A stretch of 64,000 nucleotides of DNA from contig JAFMSR010000002.1 of NCBI GenBank assembly GCA_022818135.1, forward strand, positions 52,781,342-52,845,341. Reading direction: 5' to 3'. The DNA comes from Saxidomus purpurata. Taxonomy: Eukaryota; Mollusca; Bivalvia; Venerida; Veneridae. Made by a program: the position numbers and the translations under genes. Positions 1 through 13,792 of this stretch are shown in pieces (the stretch's first letter is position 1; each line of letters opens with the position of its first letter). The notes beneath the pieces are model-generated. The model was not told the origin of the DNA and did not search any database. It saw only the letters and a program-made list of their open reading frames with translations.

Positions 1-3000
1 TTGATCTAAATTATAAGTTAACGTTATCAGAAACTGCTTACAATCAGTATTTCTAACTATAGTTTTGTATAGCATGAAATCATGAAGGTCATATGACCGA
101 AACCGGTTGATACATATATTCAATTAGTTAAAAGTACACCCAGTGTTTGACGTGTCGTTCCTCTCTACTCTCACTTATAAACAAGAAATAAGAAATAGAG
201 ATTTTCGTTTTCTTTTTTAGAGTAAAATTAAACATCATATAGTTTCTAAAAAGAATCTTTGTTAAAGGGGTAGTTGGTATGCAAGAATCAACGGTATATA
301 ATCCTTACCAGCTACAATACATGTTTGTTGTCTACTTTTACATTACATTAAATCTGAGGGTATTCTACTCTTATTGTCATACTATACATGTATAAATTTT
401 GTACATATTTTGAAGTTAAATTATCAACCTACTTTTAATACAGCTTCAGTGAATTTTCTTAACAGTGAGTGACGGTCACTGACCTTTACACAAAAAGTGA
501 CTGGATATTGCAATGAATCTGTGTAAATTAAATCTTTTAAAAGAGATCAAACGCCCTGTCTATTACTTTTTTTTTGACAGGTCGCAGGTACTGAAGTCAA
601 CGTGGTTTAATGAGATTTTAAGTATCCAATGACATTATGAAAAAGAAAGTGAATGAATGATATTTTTGCGCCTTGCTGTTAACGTAAATAACGCATACAC
701 CGAAAATTGAGCTTTCGTGCTAAACACTATTCTATTTATGAATTGACGCAAGTTATCAAATAGCAATAAATTTCAATGGAAGTCGAACAGTAAACAAATT
801 AGCTAAAACTTTTAACACTTCTCTACAATAATTTCAACTACACAACTGAATGTATTTAACAGTTTAAGCACAACTTAAAAATGTGTTTAAACAGAAACCC
901 AAATAATTTAAACAAAATAAAATAAAGAAAAGAATTCACTCACTTGAATACAACATTCTCTATCACTTAAATTGTGTAAATATTACAAACTAGTGTACTA
1001 GATTATGTGCAATCTGCCAATATTGAAATATGTACTATGTATACGGTTATGTACATGAAAAGTGTGTGTACGAATATTATCAATGAATGGATTTTAACTT
1101 TTTAAAAATTCAATGTTAGTACTTGTACCTCGGGTAGAGCAAGTATGAGGCTCTTCCATGTAAATACGGGATCAATAATTCTTTACATTTCCTTTAACTA
1201 AAATCACAGGAATTTTTATAATCTTCTTTTTATTTCATTAGCAGGGCTACACTAATAACAGATTTTTCAGGATCTAGGAATTTGTAGTTGGCCTGAAAAT
1301 TAGATCAGAATATTATCTCTCTCAAAGAGCGAAATTAGCAGTATTTGTCAATGATACAAAATATACATGTACTCAATTTTTAACAGATACAATGTATACG
1401 AAAATAAACATTCTTCAGTTTCATGAATATATAACTTTATATTTCACATGAATCAAACGAATATTTTTCATGCAATTAATGTAAGCAATTTCTTGTGACC
1501 CACATGTTTCGATAAGAATTTCAATACTTTTCTGAATTTCAGAACATTTCATACGGAAAATTAAGCTTAATTATATTTCTCAGAAAAATTATAAAGCTGC
1601 TCAGATGTGATCCATAGTTACTACTGAAAAATTCAGTACAGCGTATATTTAAAACCCTCTCCAATGTTTATAAACTAGGAGACACCAATGAATATTTTTT
1701 ATTAGATAGCCTAATCTTTATAAACTGTTGCTGCATCATCAAAATATGCACAGTCAAATGATGAATAGCTTTTCAAATGCATTTGAATTTGGGCAAAATC
1801 AAACCATTTCAGGTAGAAATTCTTTCATAAATGATCTCGTCTTTTATAGGTTTAGGACTCAATTCATGTAAAGGAAAAGATCAACTTATTTCCAATATTT
1901 TTACCTGTGCCTGTAAATATGCAGGCCTAGCTGCAATTTTTTTTTGGCATCAACAATAGGAAATACAGTGACACCTGTCTTTAGCAGCCAGTCTTGGGAC
2001 ATAGCAGAACTGACCACTTAACACAATTTGGTTGTTTTATGCAACTGAACATGAATCCTCGTTGCATGAACATGAAAGGTATACAGTTGGACCTGTGTTT
2101 GTCGTCACTTCAATTAGACAGCCACCTGCCTAAGCCAGTCAAAACTGGTAATTTATACTTTCAATTGGCCACTTTTTTATACAGAGCATTTTTACCTTCT
2201 ACCCATTGAACTAAAATTTCGTTAAAATCATGCAGTTTTTCCTAAACTGTGACTTTACACCAGGATTTTGGTGCCCGCTTCAGCTAATTATCTTTCAAAT
2301 TTTCCCAAAATTGAGGGGCTAGGGCACCTTCCCCAAACTTTGACAAAATGCAAATTGAATGTATAATTTGATAATATATATTACAACAAATATTCAAACA
2401 CCTTTAGTATTAATTTTTATTTGTTTTCCAATTTTTTATCATTTTCTTTTACAAAACATTATTATAAGCTGAACCCCTTGAAGAGACTCGTACAGTTATT
2501 TGAAAATCTTTTTGATCAGCTAATCTCACAGTTAACAGATTATATTACATTTACATTTACTATTGGTTCACTATACATGTACAACAAAGGTTGAAGTGAA
2601 AATGTCATTCATTAAAATTCAACTTCAAATATTTGATACTTGATTGACAACTGACAGGAATTTGAACCTCATTTATATTTGCTGTACAAAAGACTACATT
2701 AGGTGTATACTGTGTTCAAAGGTATCAGTTTTGTTTATTTTTTCTTGGAATAATTACTCATTTAAAATAACGAAAAGCTCTCAATAAAGAACAGTGCTTG
2801 CAATTATTGCATACACTTAATTTTATACTTTTAACTTGTATTGTGTGGAATACGTGCTGGTATGTTCATTGTAACTTTTCTCTGGTCATTCTCTTATTAA
2901 GTTTAAGGAAAACACTTCAGTCACAGTCAATTACAGGGCATTTAGGGTAATTCTACAGTGACACAGCGAAAGTGTATACTTTAGTTTTATGAGGATATAA

Positions 3001-4800
3001 ATGCTACTAAAAAGGATAAAGTTAACACTGTTTCCTGAAGGCAATGCTCTACCTTGGTTGGAAACTTTTGTGTTCACAAGTACATGTATCTATTTCATTA
3101 CAAATACTGTACAGTTATTTCATTATAACTTCACAGTGATGCAAAATCAGAGTCCACTACATGTACAGCACATTCAGGACAATTTGACAGTGATGCAACA
3201 GAAGAGTTCAATATCATTGTGTAAATTTACTGGATAATATACTGGTACATGTATGCAAAAGCTACCTTTTTATGCAATGGCTGTCACTTTTTGAGTTCAC
3301 ATATGTCTCTGTCACCTTTAATATCCCAAATGTATAGCATGAATTTTGACTCTTGAGCTATGACCATTATATTTTCCTCAGTTTTAACCATTGTTTTACA
3401 AAAAGTTAAAAGTACATTCACGGCTCATTGCTTTATGTGCATAGATTAAATCTTTGTTGTATTGCATACTTAAAATTTACCCTTTCCGTTCCTTGCTAAG
3501 GTTTAAGTGTATACATATAGATCTTTTATGCCACTGTCACACTAACCTGAATGTACTGTACATTGTACATGATATCATAGATTCAAATGAACAGCAAAAA
3601 TAGGAAGCCAATGCAGTTCAAATGAGCTTGTACTTTAATCCATTCAAGTACAGTACTCCATTCAAGTATAAATTACTACAGTAAATGGCTGAACGCTTAG
3701 AGGAAAATTGATAATTATTCCTCATGTACATTTTTCTTGGTGTTTCCTCATTGTTGTTGCACATGTAGTACGAGTGTCATGCCAGTTCTATTACGGAGAT
3801 GACCCTAGAGGTTTAAGGCTCTCATTTACGTGCATTTATTTATAATAACTAAAAGTTTAATGAACAAGGTGGGAAATGTTTGGACATCTACATGTACAAT
3901 GTATGCAGTCTGATCATAATCTCCACTGTTGGCTACGGTATTCAGACAGTAAAAAATTTAGTACCCCTATGAGGAATTAAAATAATGGTTCTGTCCAAAT
4001 TGGAGACTGAACAAGTCCATTTTACAAACTTGGCAGATTCAGCAATGATAAGGGTTACTTAACATCCTGAATTAATTTCCCTTCATACATCTGCAGATGA
4101 AACAGGACAATTTCTTTGGAGAGAGTGTGAACAACTTAGGCAACATTGAACAGATAGTAATTGCAGCAGCCGACATACTACAATGTATGTTCACTGACAA
4201 CAGACAACTATATGCTTTATCGTTCTTCACTTGCTCATGACTGCAAATGCACACTGAAGAAAGACATAAAAGAAGATACACTAACAAGAAGGTATGAAAC
4301 TAAAAACTGTCAATTTTTAATTTCAGTGCTCAAATGTTAACTTTCCTTGTATATTTTCTATGTTTTCATAAAACGATTGAAAGTAATGGTATCATCACCA
4401 GATACAAGTAACTGATCCATTTCTGTGTCCAGCCCTCCCCCATCCTGTACTAAAAAATGCAATGATCAGAAGTGGAATAGACAAGTGTAAGTAATATCCC
4501 ATGATCAAGTTCAGAGTTTAGTTATGAAACTCGTGAAATAATACTCCATTTTGAACTTTGTTTCGTTAAGTATGTGCAGCAACAATGTATGAACAATCAG
4601 TCCCCATGGTCTTCTTTTTCAGCTGTTTTCCAGCTTTTAAGTCATTCCTCTTAATGTAAAATACAGATTTAAATGGCGCCTGTAGAAATTGTAGAATTAT
4701 GAAAAAAAATCTAAAAATAAAAAAAAATCACCTTGAAAACTTGTTTATCATGTTTATTGCGTAAAAATTCGTTTTTGCGTAAAACAGTTTAAAAAAATAA
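1..4800. other. Intergenic, no gene recognised
   Basis: AT-rich sequence with no reading frame longer than about 80 codons and none resembling a known protein. I see no tRNA-like box B, strong inverted repeat or tandem array here. The recurrent ACATGTA/TACATGT words are scattered and look like background composition. Confidence 0.5.
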
Positions 4801-4824
4801 AAAATAAAAAAATTTCAATCTGTT

Positions 4825-5530
4825 TTCAGTGACAGTGACCTTAACCCTAGTGACTGCAATCCCAAGCTTCCTCTCAACATGAGCTATACCTTCACAACAA
4901 TTTTCATTAGAATTCGTCACTCCTAACTTGAAGTTATTGAAAGGAAATCATTTTTCTATTTTTAGTAACAATGCCCTTGACCTTGACCATAGTGACCCCA
5001 AATGCAATCCCAAGCTTTGACTCCATGCAAGCTACCTACACACTACGTTTCATTGCAGTTGGTCACTCATAACTTGCATTATTGAGGGGAAACTATTTTT
5101 CTATTTTAAGTAACAGTGACCTTGACATTGCCCCTAGTGACCACGAATGCAATCCCAAGCATTCTCTCCATGCAAGCTACCTACAAAACAAGTTTTGTTG
5201 CCATTGGTCACTCCTAACTTGAGTTATTGAGCGGAAACCATTTTTTATTTTTAGTAACAGTGACCTTGACCCTAGTGACCCCAAATGGAAGCCCAAGCTT
5301 CCTCTCCACGCATGATACCAATACTGCAATTTTCACTGCAATTGGTCAATCCTAACTCAAGTTATTGATTGGAAACCATTTTTCTATTTTTAGTAACAGT
5401 GACCTTGACTGTAGTGACCCCAAATGCAATCTCCATGCAAGCTTTATTCACACTAAGTTTCATTGCATGGTCACTCCTAACTAAAGTTATTGAGTGGAAA
5501 CCAATGTTTGACGCCCGCCCGCCATACGAC
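4825..5530. repeat. Tandem array, five ~140-bp units rich in TGACCTTGACC
   Basis: Units can be aligned on the phrase 'agtaacagtgaccttgac', which starts near 4827, 4966, 5110, 5253 and 5392 (spacing 139-144 bp). Each unit continues with 'tagtgaccccaaatgcaatc', a 'tcactcctaac' segment and a T-rich 'ccatttttctatttttag' tail. The array ends at a GC-rich 'gacgcccgcccgcc' boundary. Related single copies occur near 23960-24130 and 30360-30450, so this is an interspersed family and not a local satellite. No coding content. Confidence 0.8.
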
Positions 5531-5929
5531 ACTGGCATTCTAATAAGCTTTTATTTTTCAAAAAATTTGCTTAAAAAGTTTAATTTCCTGGCCAGATCAT
5601 AAAAAATATATATGTTTATTTCATTGACAAATCTGAACAGCATTGTGTATGTCTGTACTCTGTTGTTATTTTGGTATTAAATCACTGGGTGAAGTACACA
5701 ATGTATGCATGTTTGGTATTATAATTTATAAATGATACACATTCCTCTGAATCCTATATTTTATTTTCATTTTTAGTTTATTACTCTTCCTATACAGTAC
5801 TGCAACCCTTTTATTTACAACTGAAAATCAGCGAAGCAAGAGAATCTTGTAAAAACTTATTCTCCGTTCTATACTTCAAACTGCAATACAAGAAATTGCT
5901 TATGATCTAGTAGCCAAGAAGTCATTTGA

Positions 5930-6870
5930 GATCAGCAGGGGTCATTAAATTCCCATCAACACTAATCCTAGCAACTTTATGTCAAAACATTTTCCACTTG
6001 TTGAGCAGGGTTGAATGCAAGGTCACTGTCACTTTGAACTTTGACCCCAAATCTGTTGTCTACATGTTTCACTCTTTACAAGTTTATAATAGAAAACCAA
6101 TTAAGCTAAAAGCCTTTTCAAGTAACGAAGTTATTGCTGGAGAAAAGTTTTTAAAAGTAAGATCAGTATACAATGTAACCTTGACCTTTGACCCAGTGAC
6201 CTCTATATCAATAGGGATCATCTAATTTTCATAAACGTATGATAAGCCTTGCAAGTTTGAAGATCTTGGGTCAAAGCACTGTCAACTTATTGAGCAGAAA
6301 TCATTTTTGAAAAGCAAGTTACTGTGACCTTGACCTTTGACCCCAAAATCAAAAGGGTTCTTTTCCGTCTATGACCAATGTCCCTACTAAGTTTTGAGAC
6401 CTACACTTCAAACCCTTCTCAAACCGTTTTTAAATGCGAGGTCACTGTGACTCAGTGACCCCAAAATCCTGGCTGTCCATTATCAATGTCCCTACTGAGT
6501 TTACAACATCTAGGTCAAACCCTTATCAAGTTATCGAGTGGAATTCATTTTTAATACAAGGTCACTGTGACCTTGATCGTTAACAAAGTGACCTCAAAAT
6601 GAACATGGCTAAATACGACCCAAGTTTGAGACATCTGGCATTAAAGCCTTCTCAAGTTATTGAGCAGAAACCTTTTTAAATGGGGGTTCACTGTGATCTT
6701 GACCTTTGACCAAATGACCTCAAAATGAGTGGGGTTCATCTTCTTCCATGACCAATGTCCCTAACAGTTTGAAGCCTTTTGATTAAAGCCTTCTCAAGTT
6801 TTTGAACGGAAACCAAGTTGACTGACCGTCAGCTGAAAGCAAAGTACCCCCACTTCTTCGTAAGGGGGCT
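5930..6870. repeat. Degenerate repeat cluster with TGACCTTTGACC cores
   Basis: A second, more diverged cluster of segments of the form 'aaggtcactgtgaccttgacctttgaccccaaa' followed by 'caatgtccctac...gtttga' and 'tcaagttattgagcagaaa'. It ends near 6830-6870 with 'ctgaccgtcagctgaaagca'. It resembles the array just upstream but the unit length is blurred by divergence. The open frame across 5926-6225 is a translation of this repeat and not a gene. Confidence 0.65.
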
Positions 6871-9590
6871 TAATTCATATATAATGCCCCTTCAGACTTG
6901 CCTCTTAATTTGGCAGAAACTTTAACCACACCAATTAATGACCATGCATTACAAAATGCCTAACAAATCAGTACTTTGTTCTTTATCCCATAGGGCTTTT
7001 AAACTTTAAAAGTTTAATGTTTTATGTTCATATAATAAATGTGGTCAACAAAATTAATGTATTTGAACAAAAAAAATGGCAAGTGTATAATACAGTATTC
7101 ATTGTTGTATACCATACACAGTCAATGAAAGTTGTGGTTTTAGAATTGTTGAACAGCATTTACTCCCCCGCATTTACTTCCCTCTCTAAAAGGAGCTACC
7201 AAGCCTAAGTCCATTGTACATACTGATTCTGAGGCCAACGCACTGCCAGTGGGCTATGATTGCCTCAGTCTTAAAACTACTGAAAACCATTCGCTTATTA
7301 TGCAATATGACACAACTGATATTCAGCTGATCAGCATCAACCTAGCTGTCAACTGCTGAATTACACTGTGTTTGACATTTGTCAACATCACTGACACAGT
7401 CCATCTAATGACCAAGCAAATAATTCATGAAAAAATTCTATTGTAGGTTTATAGCATTTTTATAATTCGTGGGTGTTTATTGTCTCGCCATACACCTGCG
7501 ATCACCCGATCACTGTAACTGCATCAGTCATCAGTGACGCCCAATACGGACGAATAATTGAAAGAATTAATGATTTACCTGACAACCTAGCAAATCCCAA
7601 AATACTTGTAGGAACCGGTAGATTCTTCAGGTAATTCGGAATTGTTGACGTTATTAATGTTGATAACACTTCCATGGTTATCTGTCAAAAAAGATGATCT
7701 ATCACAGAAGCGGGTAAACGTAAACAAAGCTTATCGCCGACTAAGATTAATATTTACGAATAGACCAGCATTCTATTTTTGTCGTCTTCATACCGCCGTA
7801 AAGTGACAAATGTTGCACGTAGACCCAAAATCTTTATTACCATAAACTGTAAGTTATACAAACATGAATATATACATTTCCTTTATAGATTCTATGTAGT
7901 ATATTTCATTTTGAAATTGTAGCTACGGGGTTAATCTGTAAAATATAATGAGATAATTCAACTATAATGTTTACGCTTGTATAAGAAATGGCCGGATAGA
8001 TCTCTATTAAACAATATATAAAAACTCTACCATTGTCTCCTCTATCATCCATTCGTTCCCAAATGAATACTTGTCTTTTCGACAGGCAACAAAAGTTTCT
8101 TCGAAAGATTTACTTCTAAAGCATTATTGGTAATAAAACTTTGTGACTTGTATACATGTATTAATAATGTTCTGGTCTTGTGAAACAATTTGATTTATCA
8201 TTTCACTTTAGATAATAAAAAAATTTGAGAAAATAATGGCTTTTAGACAACCACGTAAGTTTTTGACAATTACAAAGGCATTTTAGATGTTTTAAAAAGA
8301 ATTATATTGTTTGCCATTGTGATCTCACTATCAAATGAATCTAAAACTAGACAAAGTTTGCTTTTCTATATAAAATATTTATAATCTTTGGAATTAAATG
8401 ACTTATAACAATTGTATTTTTCACCAAGTTTTATTTTAGAAGTGTACATTTTAATATCAATCTCCTAATTTGTTCCGTTCCGTCTCGTCTCGTCTTTTCC
8501 CGGCCTGTCTCGTCGCGTTACACATACACTTTATTTTATTCAGAACTTGGTACAAGGTAGCTCATATGTGGAGAAAGACTTGATATACATTTAGGAAAGG
8601 TCACTGGTCGTTGGTTTTCTCAACTCGCTCAATATGTCCTATACCCTAGAGTGATTTTTATGAATTTTGTTCAAGTAATCATCTCACCTGGCTCATGAGC
8701 AGAACATTGTCATTCCCACACTGCGGTTGGACCCAGGCGAATTAGACAAATTTCAACACTTTTGTCTTATTCTCGATCCATTTTTTAAAAGTAGATCATA
8801 TCTTAGGGGAAGCTGTTTGGTGATTTGTGTAATGTCCTGAGTACAATAGGGTCAAATCTCCCCTCGACCCGTGGAATTCCAATCCATATGAAAAGGCAGG
8901 TGTTAAAAACCTTTGAATGATTTTCATGAAGTTTTGGTCAAACATTTATCTCGTCGAGATAATGTGCAGGGCCCATGTTCCAGCCACGCACGATGAAGGT
9001 CAAGGATATATAATATAAATACGGATACATTTTTCTCATGTCCCCACCACATCCAATGTGAACTCCTTAAATGATTTTCTAATCTTTGGTCACACGTTCA
9101 CCTCATAAAGACGACCTGCAGATACCGATTCCCACTGTACCAGGTCATCGAGACGACATGCACATACATGTTCCATGTTCCAAATGCATTGACTTAAGTT
9201 CAACGTCACTCTTAGGGGCCAAATGACATGATGCCTTAATCTCTAAATAATCTCTTAAATCCTTTGAATTATTTCATGGAATTTGTTCAATGTTAAGTCC
9301 ATTGAGACAACGTACATATATCAGTTCTAGTCAATTTGCCTCTGTTGATCATAAAATAAGTGAAAAGAAAGAGATGATATAAAGCCAAAACATTGTCCAG
9401 ACTTCTACGCTTTCTCAAAAAGTGTATGGGTCGTCCGCTACTGAATACTGTACCGTCTATATAAGTAACTCAACCATCCGCATGAGTGCATGAGTTGAAT
9501 TGTTCACTTGGGTAATAAAATCACTATGATCTAGACTTAGATGAGTTTAGTCCTGGCTTCTATAAATGTATTATTTTAGTTTAGTGCACG
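6870..9590. other. Intergenic, mostly unique sequence with old repeat debris
   Basis: No supported gene. From about 8550 to 9330 there are degenerate phrases typical of the 'cctcgtagaattttcatgaa...gttcatctcat' interspersed repeat family seen again near 42500 and 47050. The stretch 8460-8520 is a short TCTCG/TTCCG-rich simple run. Confidence 0.4.
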
Positions 9591-9689
9591 TTGTATTTTA
9601 GGTCATTCAGTCGGTCAATAGCTATGCATAGCTAATGTTTATTGTAATGATATTCCGACATGAAATAAAATTTGATTTGATTTGATTTG
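9590..9689 (+). mobile_element. Probable 3' end of a non-LTR retrotransposon with (TTTGA) tail
   Basis: The sequence 'gtaatgatattccgacatga' is followed by 'aataaaatttgatttgatttgatttg', an AATAAA-type signal running into a short pentanucleotide repeat. Many animal CR1/RTE-like LINEs end this way. No coding part is recognisable upstream, so the assignment rests on the tail alone. Confidence 0.4.
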
Positions 9690-10525
9690 CCATATCGCAG
9701 ACAGATCGGAGCTAGTTTCGATGGATGGATAAGACGGCAATGATGATGTTTTCCACTATTCGTTAATTTTATCGAAACTTTTTTAACTTTGGTAAGTTCA
9801 CATTGTTAGGTGTTTCTGTGGCATTATTTTTTTTATTTTTATGATTGTTGTAACCAATATTTTCTGTCTTATCTAAGAACTAAGTCTGGCTGTACAACTG
9901 ACATCTGTCTCAATTTTATGGAAGGATAACCTCGTTACTGAATTCCGGACAACAACTATTTCGGATAGTAGACAAATTATGCCATCAACGTGTTTATAAA
10001 CATGTGTTCCATTCAAATACACTTATTGTATAGTACAGTGTAGATATTTATCACCTATTACACAGATTCCAAATATTTATTACTGTTAGGAATCCACTGT
10101 AATTGGTCAAAGTTCACTCTCCACTTGGCATTTGACACTCAAGGTAGGTTTGAAAAATAACAGCCTGTCATAAAGGATGACAAATCTAACTCGGTCAATT
10201 TTTAAATTGTTTGAAAATCCAAACTATGTTACACCACTGACTACGAATATTTGTTAACTTGTATATGGGAAAAGCTCTTCAATTAACATATAAAATTAAA
10301 AAGTCCCTAATGTTCTTTTCCACAAACAAAACGTTATGTTTATAGTAAAATCGTGGTGTTTCACAGGTCCGTATTTGTCATTTATTGAGTTATTTTTCAG
10401 TAATGTCAAAGCCGAGTTTTTCCCAGTTACAATTTTCTTCTATTCATTTAAATAATTATTATTATTATATAACCTTTGCTGATTAAAATAATTTTTACTG
10501 TATATTCTTTTTATGATAAAGATAA

Positions 10526-11025
10526 NNNNNNNNNNNNNNNNNNNNNNNNNNNNNNNNNNNNNNNNNNNNNNNNNNNNNNNNNNNNNNNNNNNNNNNNNNN
10601 NNNNNNNNNNNNNNNNNNNNNNNNNNNNNNNNNNNNNNNNNNNNNNNNNNNNNNNNNNNNNNNNNNNNNNNNNNNNNNNNNNNNNNNNNNNNNNNNNNNN
10701 NNNNNNNNNNNNNNNNNNNNNNNNNNNNNNNNNNNNNNNNNNNNNNNNNNNNNNNNNNNNNNNNNNNNNNNNNNNNNNNNNNNNNNNNNNNNNNNNNNNN
10801 NNNNNNNNNNNNNNNNNNNNNNNNNNNNNNNNNNNNNNNNNNNNNNNNNNNNNNNNNNNNNNNNNNNNNNNNNNNNNNNNNNNNNNNNNNNNNNNNNNNN
10901 NNNNNNNNNNNNNNNNNNNNNNNNNNNNNNNNNNNNNNNNNNNNNNNNNNNNNNNNNNNNNNNNNNNNNNNNNNNNNNNNNNNNNNNNNNNNNNNNNNNN
11001 NNNNNNNNNNNNNNNNNNNNNNNNN
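10526..11025. other. Assembly gap, exactly 500 N
   Basis: A run of 500 N between AT-rich flanks. The round length, identical to the second gap at 28501-29000, indicates a scaffolding placeholder, so the true distance is unknown. Frames translated across it are meaningless. Confidence 0.98.
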
Positions 11026-11224
11026 AACCTTATTGCCCTATAAATTTGACTTTCATTTCGGAAGCACACCAGTTTTCTATAAATGTATCTGGCTATTCAT
11101 CAAGACATTGAAAGAGGTGACTCTCCACCATGTCACAAATAAAATGAGAAAAACCAATTAATAACTTCCGATTAATTTTCTGTATGTATGTATGTATGTG
11201 TTATACACTCACAGTAACAACCTA

Positions 11225-11352
11225 CACGTATATTTATGTACTTTCATCTGAAATTGTTGTAATGAGCCTCTTGTAACATTGTAACATGTATTATCCTCAT
11301 TTGTTCATGTTTGCATGAAATGAGCGTAATAAAGGTTTTTGACTTGACTTGT
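11225..11352 (+). mobile_element. Probable LINE 3' end with (TGACT) tail
   Basis: The segment 'gaaatgagcgtaataaaggt' followed by 'ttttgacttgacttg' has an AATAAA signal plus a short tandem terminus. This is the usual 3' end of a CR1/L2-like element. Just upstream, 11180-11200 is a short TATG microsatellite. Confidence 0.4.
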
Positions 11353-11751
11353 AACTTTGTCATGCATCAAAGGATTTTAAAACAACTTGGCACAAATGTC
11401 TCGCGTGCAAGACCCACGTCGCTACCTCAAAGGTCAAGGTCACATTTAGAGTTTTTAGATAATGGAATCATGTATATATGCTTACATTTGTGTCCGGACT
11501 ATAACTTTGTCATGCGTTGATTTATTTAAAAATAAATTAGCACAAATGTTCAGCACATCAAGCCAATGTGTAGCGTGCAAGCCTCATGTCCCTTCCTCAA
11601 AGGTCAAGGTCACACTTAGAGTTTATAGGAAATGGAATCCTGTATATATGCATATATTTGTGTACCGGATTGTAACTTTGTCAGGCATTAATTTATTAAA
11701 AATAACTAGGCAACAATGTTCAGCACATCAAGAAAATGTGTTGTCAGCAAG

Positions 11752-13032
11752 AACCATGTCCTTTTTTTTTTTTTTTTTTTTTAGTGTTTTTTTTTTTTTT
11801 TTAATCATTTTATGTACATAACATAACAGATATGGTGCATTAACATAGTTACTAATAATGCTTATAATGGAAATGAAATTATATCTATAATTTAAGAGTT
11901 TTACATAGTAGTGACACAATGGATCGCTTTTTACTGCAATGTCTTTGTTCTAAACTTGCATGAATTCGAAGTGCTAAGAACAACATTGCTTAAAATGCAT
12001 ATATATGTATATGTATTATATTCCAACACACCGTTTTCAATCCTCACCGAAACGAAAAGTGAACATTTAAAAAGAAAAGCGTGCAGAATTTTTTTTTTAA
12101 ATTTCAATTATGTATTGATTGCATAAACTAATGATTACCATTCATCAGACTAGTAAAGCATTTAACTGAGTTAAAATCCTCCCGTCTTATATTGTGAAAC
12201 ATACAAATTTCATTTATTTTATACATACATTGTTTATAACAAACTTCTGGTGATTTTGTTGAGGAAGAATATTTATAATCATTTCTATATTTCCATATAT
12301 GCCATTTAAATTCAAAAAGGATGGTATTAAAAAAATGTACTCCTTCAATAGACTCAGTAAAACCAAATACTATGTGGTGAAAGCCTAAGTCAATTTGTTT
12401 TTGGTTAAGCAAAAATTTAACTGTGTTTATAACCTTAATCATTTTTCCCAGCACAATTTTTACATTTTTACATTCCCAAAAAAGATGATAGAATGTTTCC
12501 CTTTTATTTTTTACATATATTACACAACCCGTTTGAAACTTTCATTAGATTTAGTTTATGTTCCGTAAGATAACGTTGTGGATAAACTTCCATTGAAATT
12601 GCTGAGCGGCTAAGGAGGCGTATGCTTTGTAAATGTTTAACCAAACAGCCGTCCAGCGAATATTTTTCTGCTCCGGGAATTTTTGCTCCCATTTAACCTC
12701 GCAACATAATTTCGCGCAGGATTCTTTACTATATAATTGTTGTAAGATCATTTTTGTTTTTAATTCTTTTGGTTTGATTATTTTTTTCCGATTTGTTCGG
12801 AACTGCATGTTAGACCGTATCATGTTTGAATTGCTTTTCGCCTGTACGTAACCTGTTTTCAGAGTTAATATGAACTCATTAGGAATGCTTTGTTTTAATC
12901 GAGACCATTCCGAAATCCAGTTACTTTTGTATTTAAGCTTGCGCATAAGTTCAGTCTCTGATATAAATTTTTCCGCTTTTAAGTCCCAGATGTCTCTTAT
13001 CAGCTTTATGTCACTTAGGGTAAACCATGTCC
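11752..13032 (-). mobile_element. 5'-truncated L1-like LINE with poly(A) tail and target-site duplication
   Basis: On the minus strand the element runs from about 13022 down to a poly(A) tail, seen as two T tracts at 11762-11803. It is flanked by the 10-bp direct repeat AACCATGTCC at 11752-11761 and 13023-13032, the expected target-site duplication. Three overlapping minus-strand frames give the C-terminal part of an ORF2 protein: a stretch around 12560-13020 with W-rich residues of the form 'FQWKFIHNVILRN', then 'GLCNICKK', then the region 12128-12454. The order resembles the segment between the reverse transcriptase core and the cysteine-bearing tail of L1/Tx1-type ORF2. The frames are shifted relative to each other, so the copy is dead. 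Confidence 0.85.
12128..13020 (-). pseudogene. Remnant of LINE ORF2 (post-RT C-terminal region)
   Basis: Read on the minus strand, the ORF2 remnant occupies at least two frames: 13020-12551, then the frame of 12692-12504, then 12454-12128. The join near 12560-12600 ('NVILRN' to 'YLTEHKLNLMKV') needs a frameshift, and a stop follows 'NICKK'. The RT catalytic motif lies upstream of the truncation point and is absent. Family assignment (L1-like) is by general resemblance only. Confidence 0.7.
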
Positions 13033-13703
13033 TTAATTCAAAGGTCAAGGTCACACTTAGTGTTTAAAAGTAATGGAATGCTGTATGCATGGTAACTCTG
13101 TCATGCATGGAAGGATTTTAAAATTACATAGTAGATTTATTGAGCACATTGAGAGAACACAGACTGTGAGACACCTCTTTCGGGGGCATTCGTCACTTTT
13201 GAAGGACAGCTCTTGTTCCTCCTAAAGTTACCAACCCTTACTCGACCCCACACCTTCAAAGTGAGAAAAACACTGGTAATGTTGAATACTACAGTTGGCG
13301 TTTCAATGAATCTGCTAAAAAGTATCGTCTGGTGACGTAAATGAGCAGCTGACGATTATAAAGATTCAAAATTTATTTACAATCTCTCTGTATGCAATTT
13401 ACATAAACATACAAGTAAAAAATATCATTTTTACAAAGATGCACGAGCACATATTACAATAAATGATAATTCAAAAGAATACTTATATCAGACAGCGCTA
13501 ATGAGAAAGATAATTACAAAGTATATTCACCACAGACGTTCGTGAGAATGATTGGTTGATACATATAGCAAACTAACCACAGTCGGCATGTGTATTTCGA
13601 ACTAATCGTCTCGTTTGCTCTATGTTTTAATTTTCCTTGGAGTTAATAGTTCGTCTTAACAGTATTTTAGTTATTTACGTGAGAGTAATAATATAACCAC
13701 CAC

Positions 13704-13792
13704 TTGGACGGTAGTAGAGTTCGAACCCACGATCCGAAATCAGACAGAGGTTTAGTTATTTAAAGTCAGCTACCTAACCATTCGACCTCCTT
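13704..13792 (-). repeat. tRNA-like SINE head or tRNA pseudogene
   Basis: On the minus strand the segment begins 'ggaggtcgaatggttaggta' (box A-like 'TGGTTAGGTAGC') and reaches 'gtgggttcgaact' (box B-like GGTTCGAAC). Spacing between the boxes is longer than in a canonical tRNA and no cloverleaf can be closed. It is best read as a tRNA-derived SINE fragment. The adjacent 13800-13872 is a CTTC/CCTT pyrimidine-rich simple repeat. Confidence 0.55.

Larger units (their letters stand above)
11345..13170. repeat. ~150-170-bp repeat array interrupted by a LINE
   Basis: Units align on 'gtaactttgtcatgcat' near 11351, 11501, 11671 and, after the LINE, about 13090. Each includes 'cctcaaaggtcaaggtcaca' and 'tagagtttatagg...aatggaatc'. 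The last unit is split: its left part ends at 11761 and its right part resumes at 13023. This gives a clear order of events, array first and LINE insertion later. Confidence 0.75.

Noticed and set aside
10440..11111. Long open frames on both strands across 10440-11111 and 28467-29050
   Set aside because: They consist almost wholly of the 500-N gaps and carry no sequence information.
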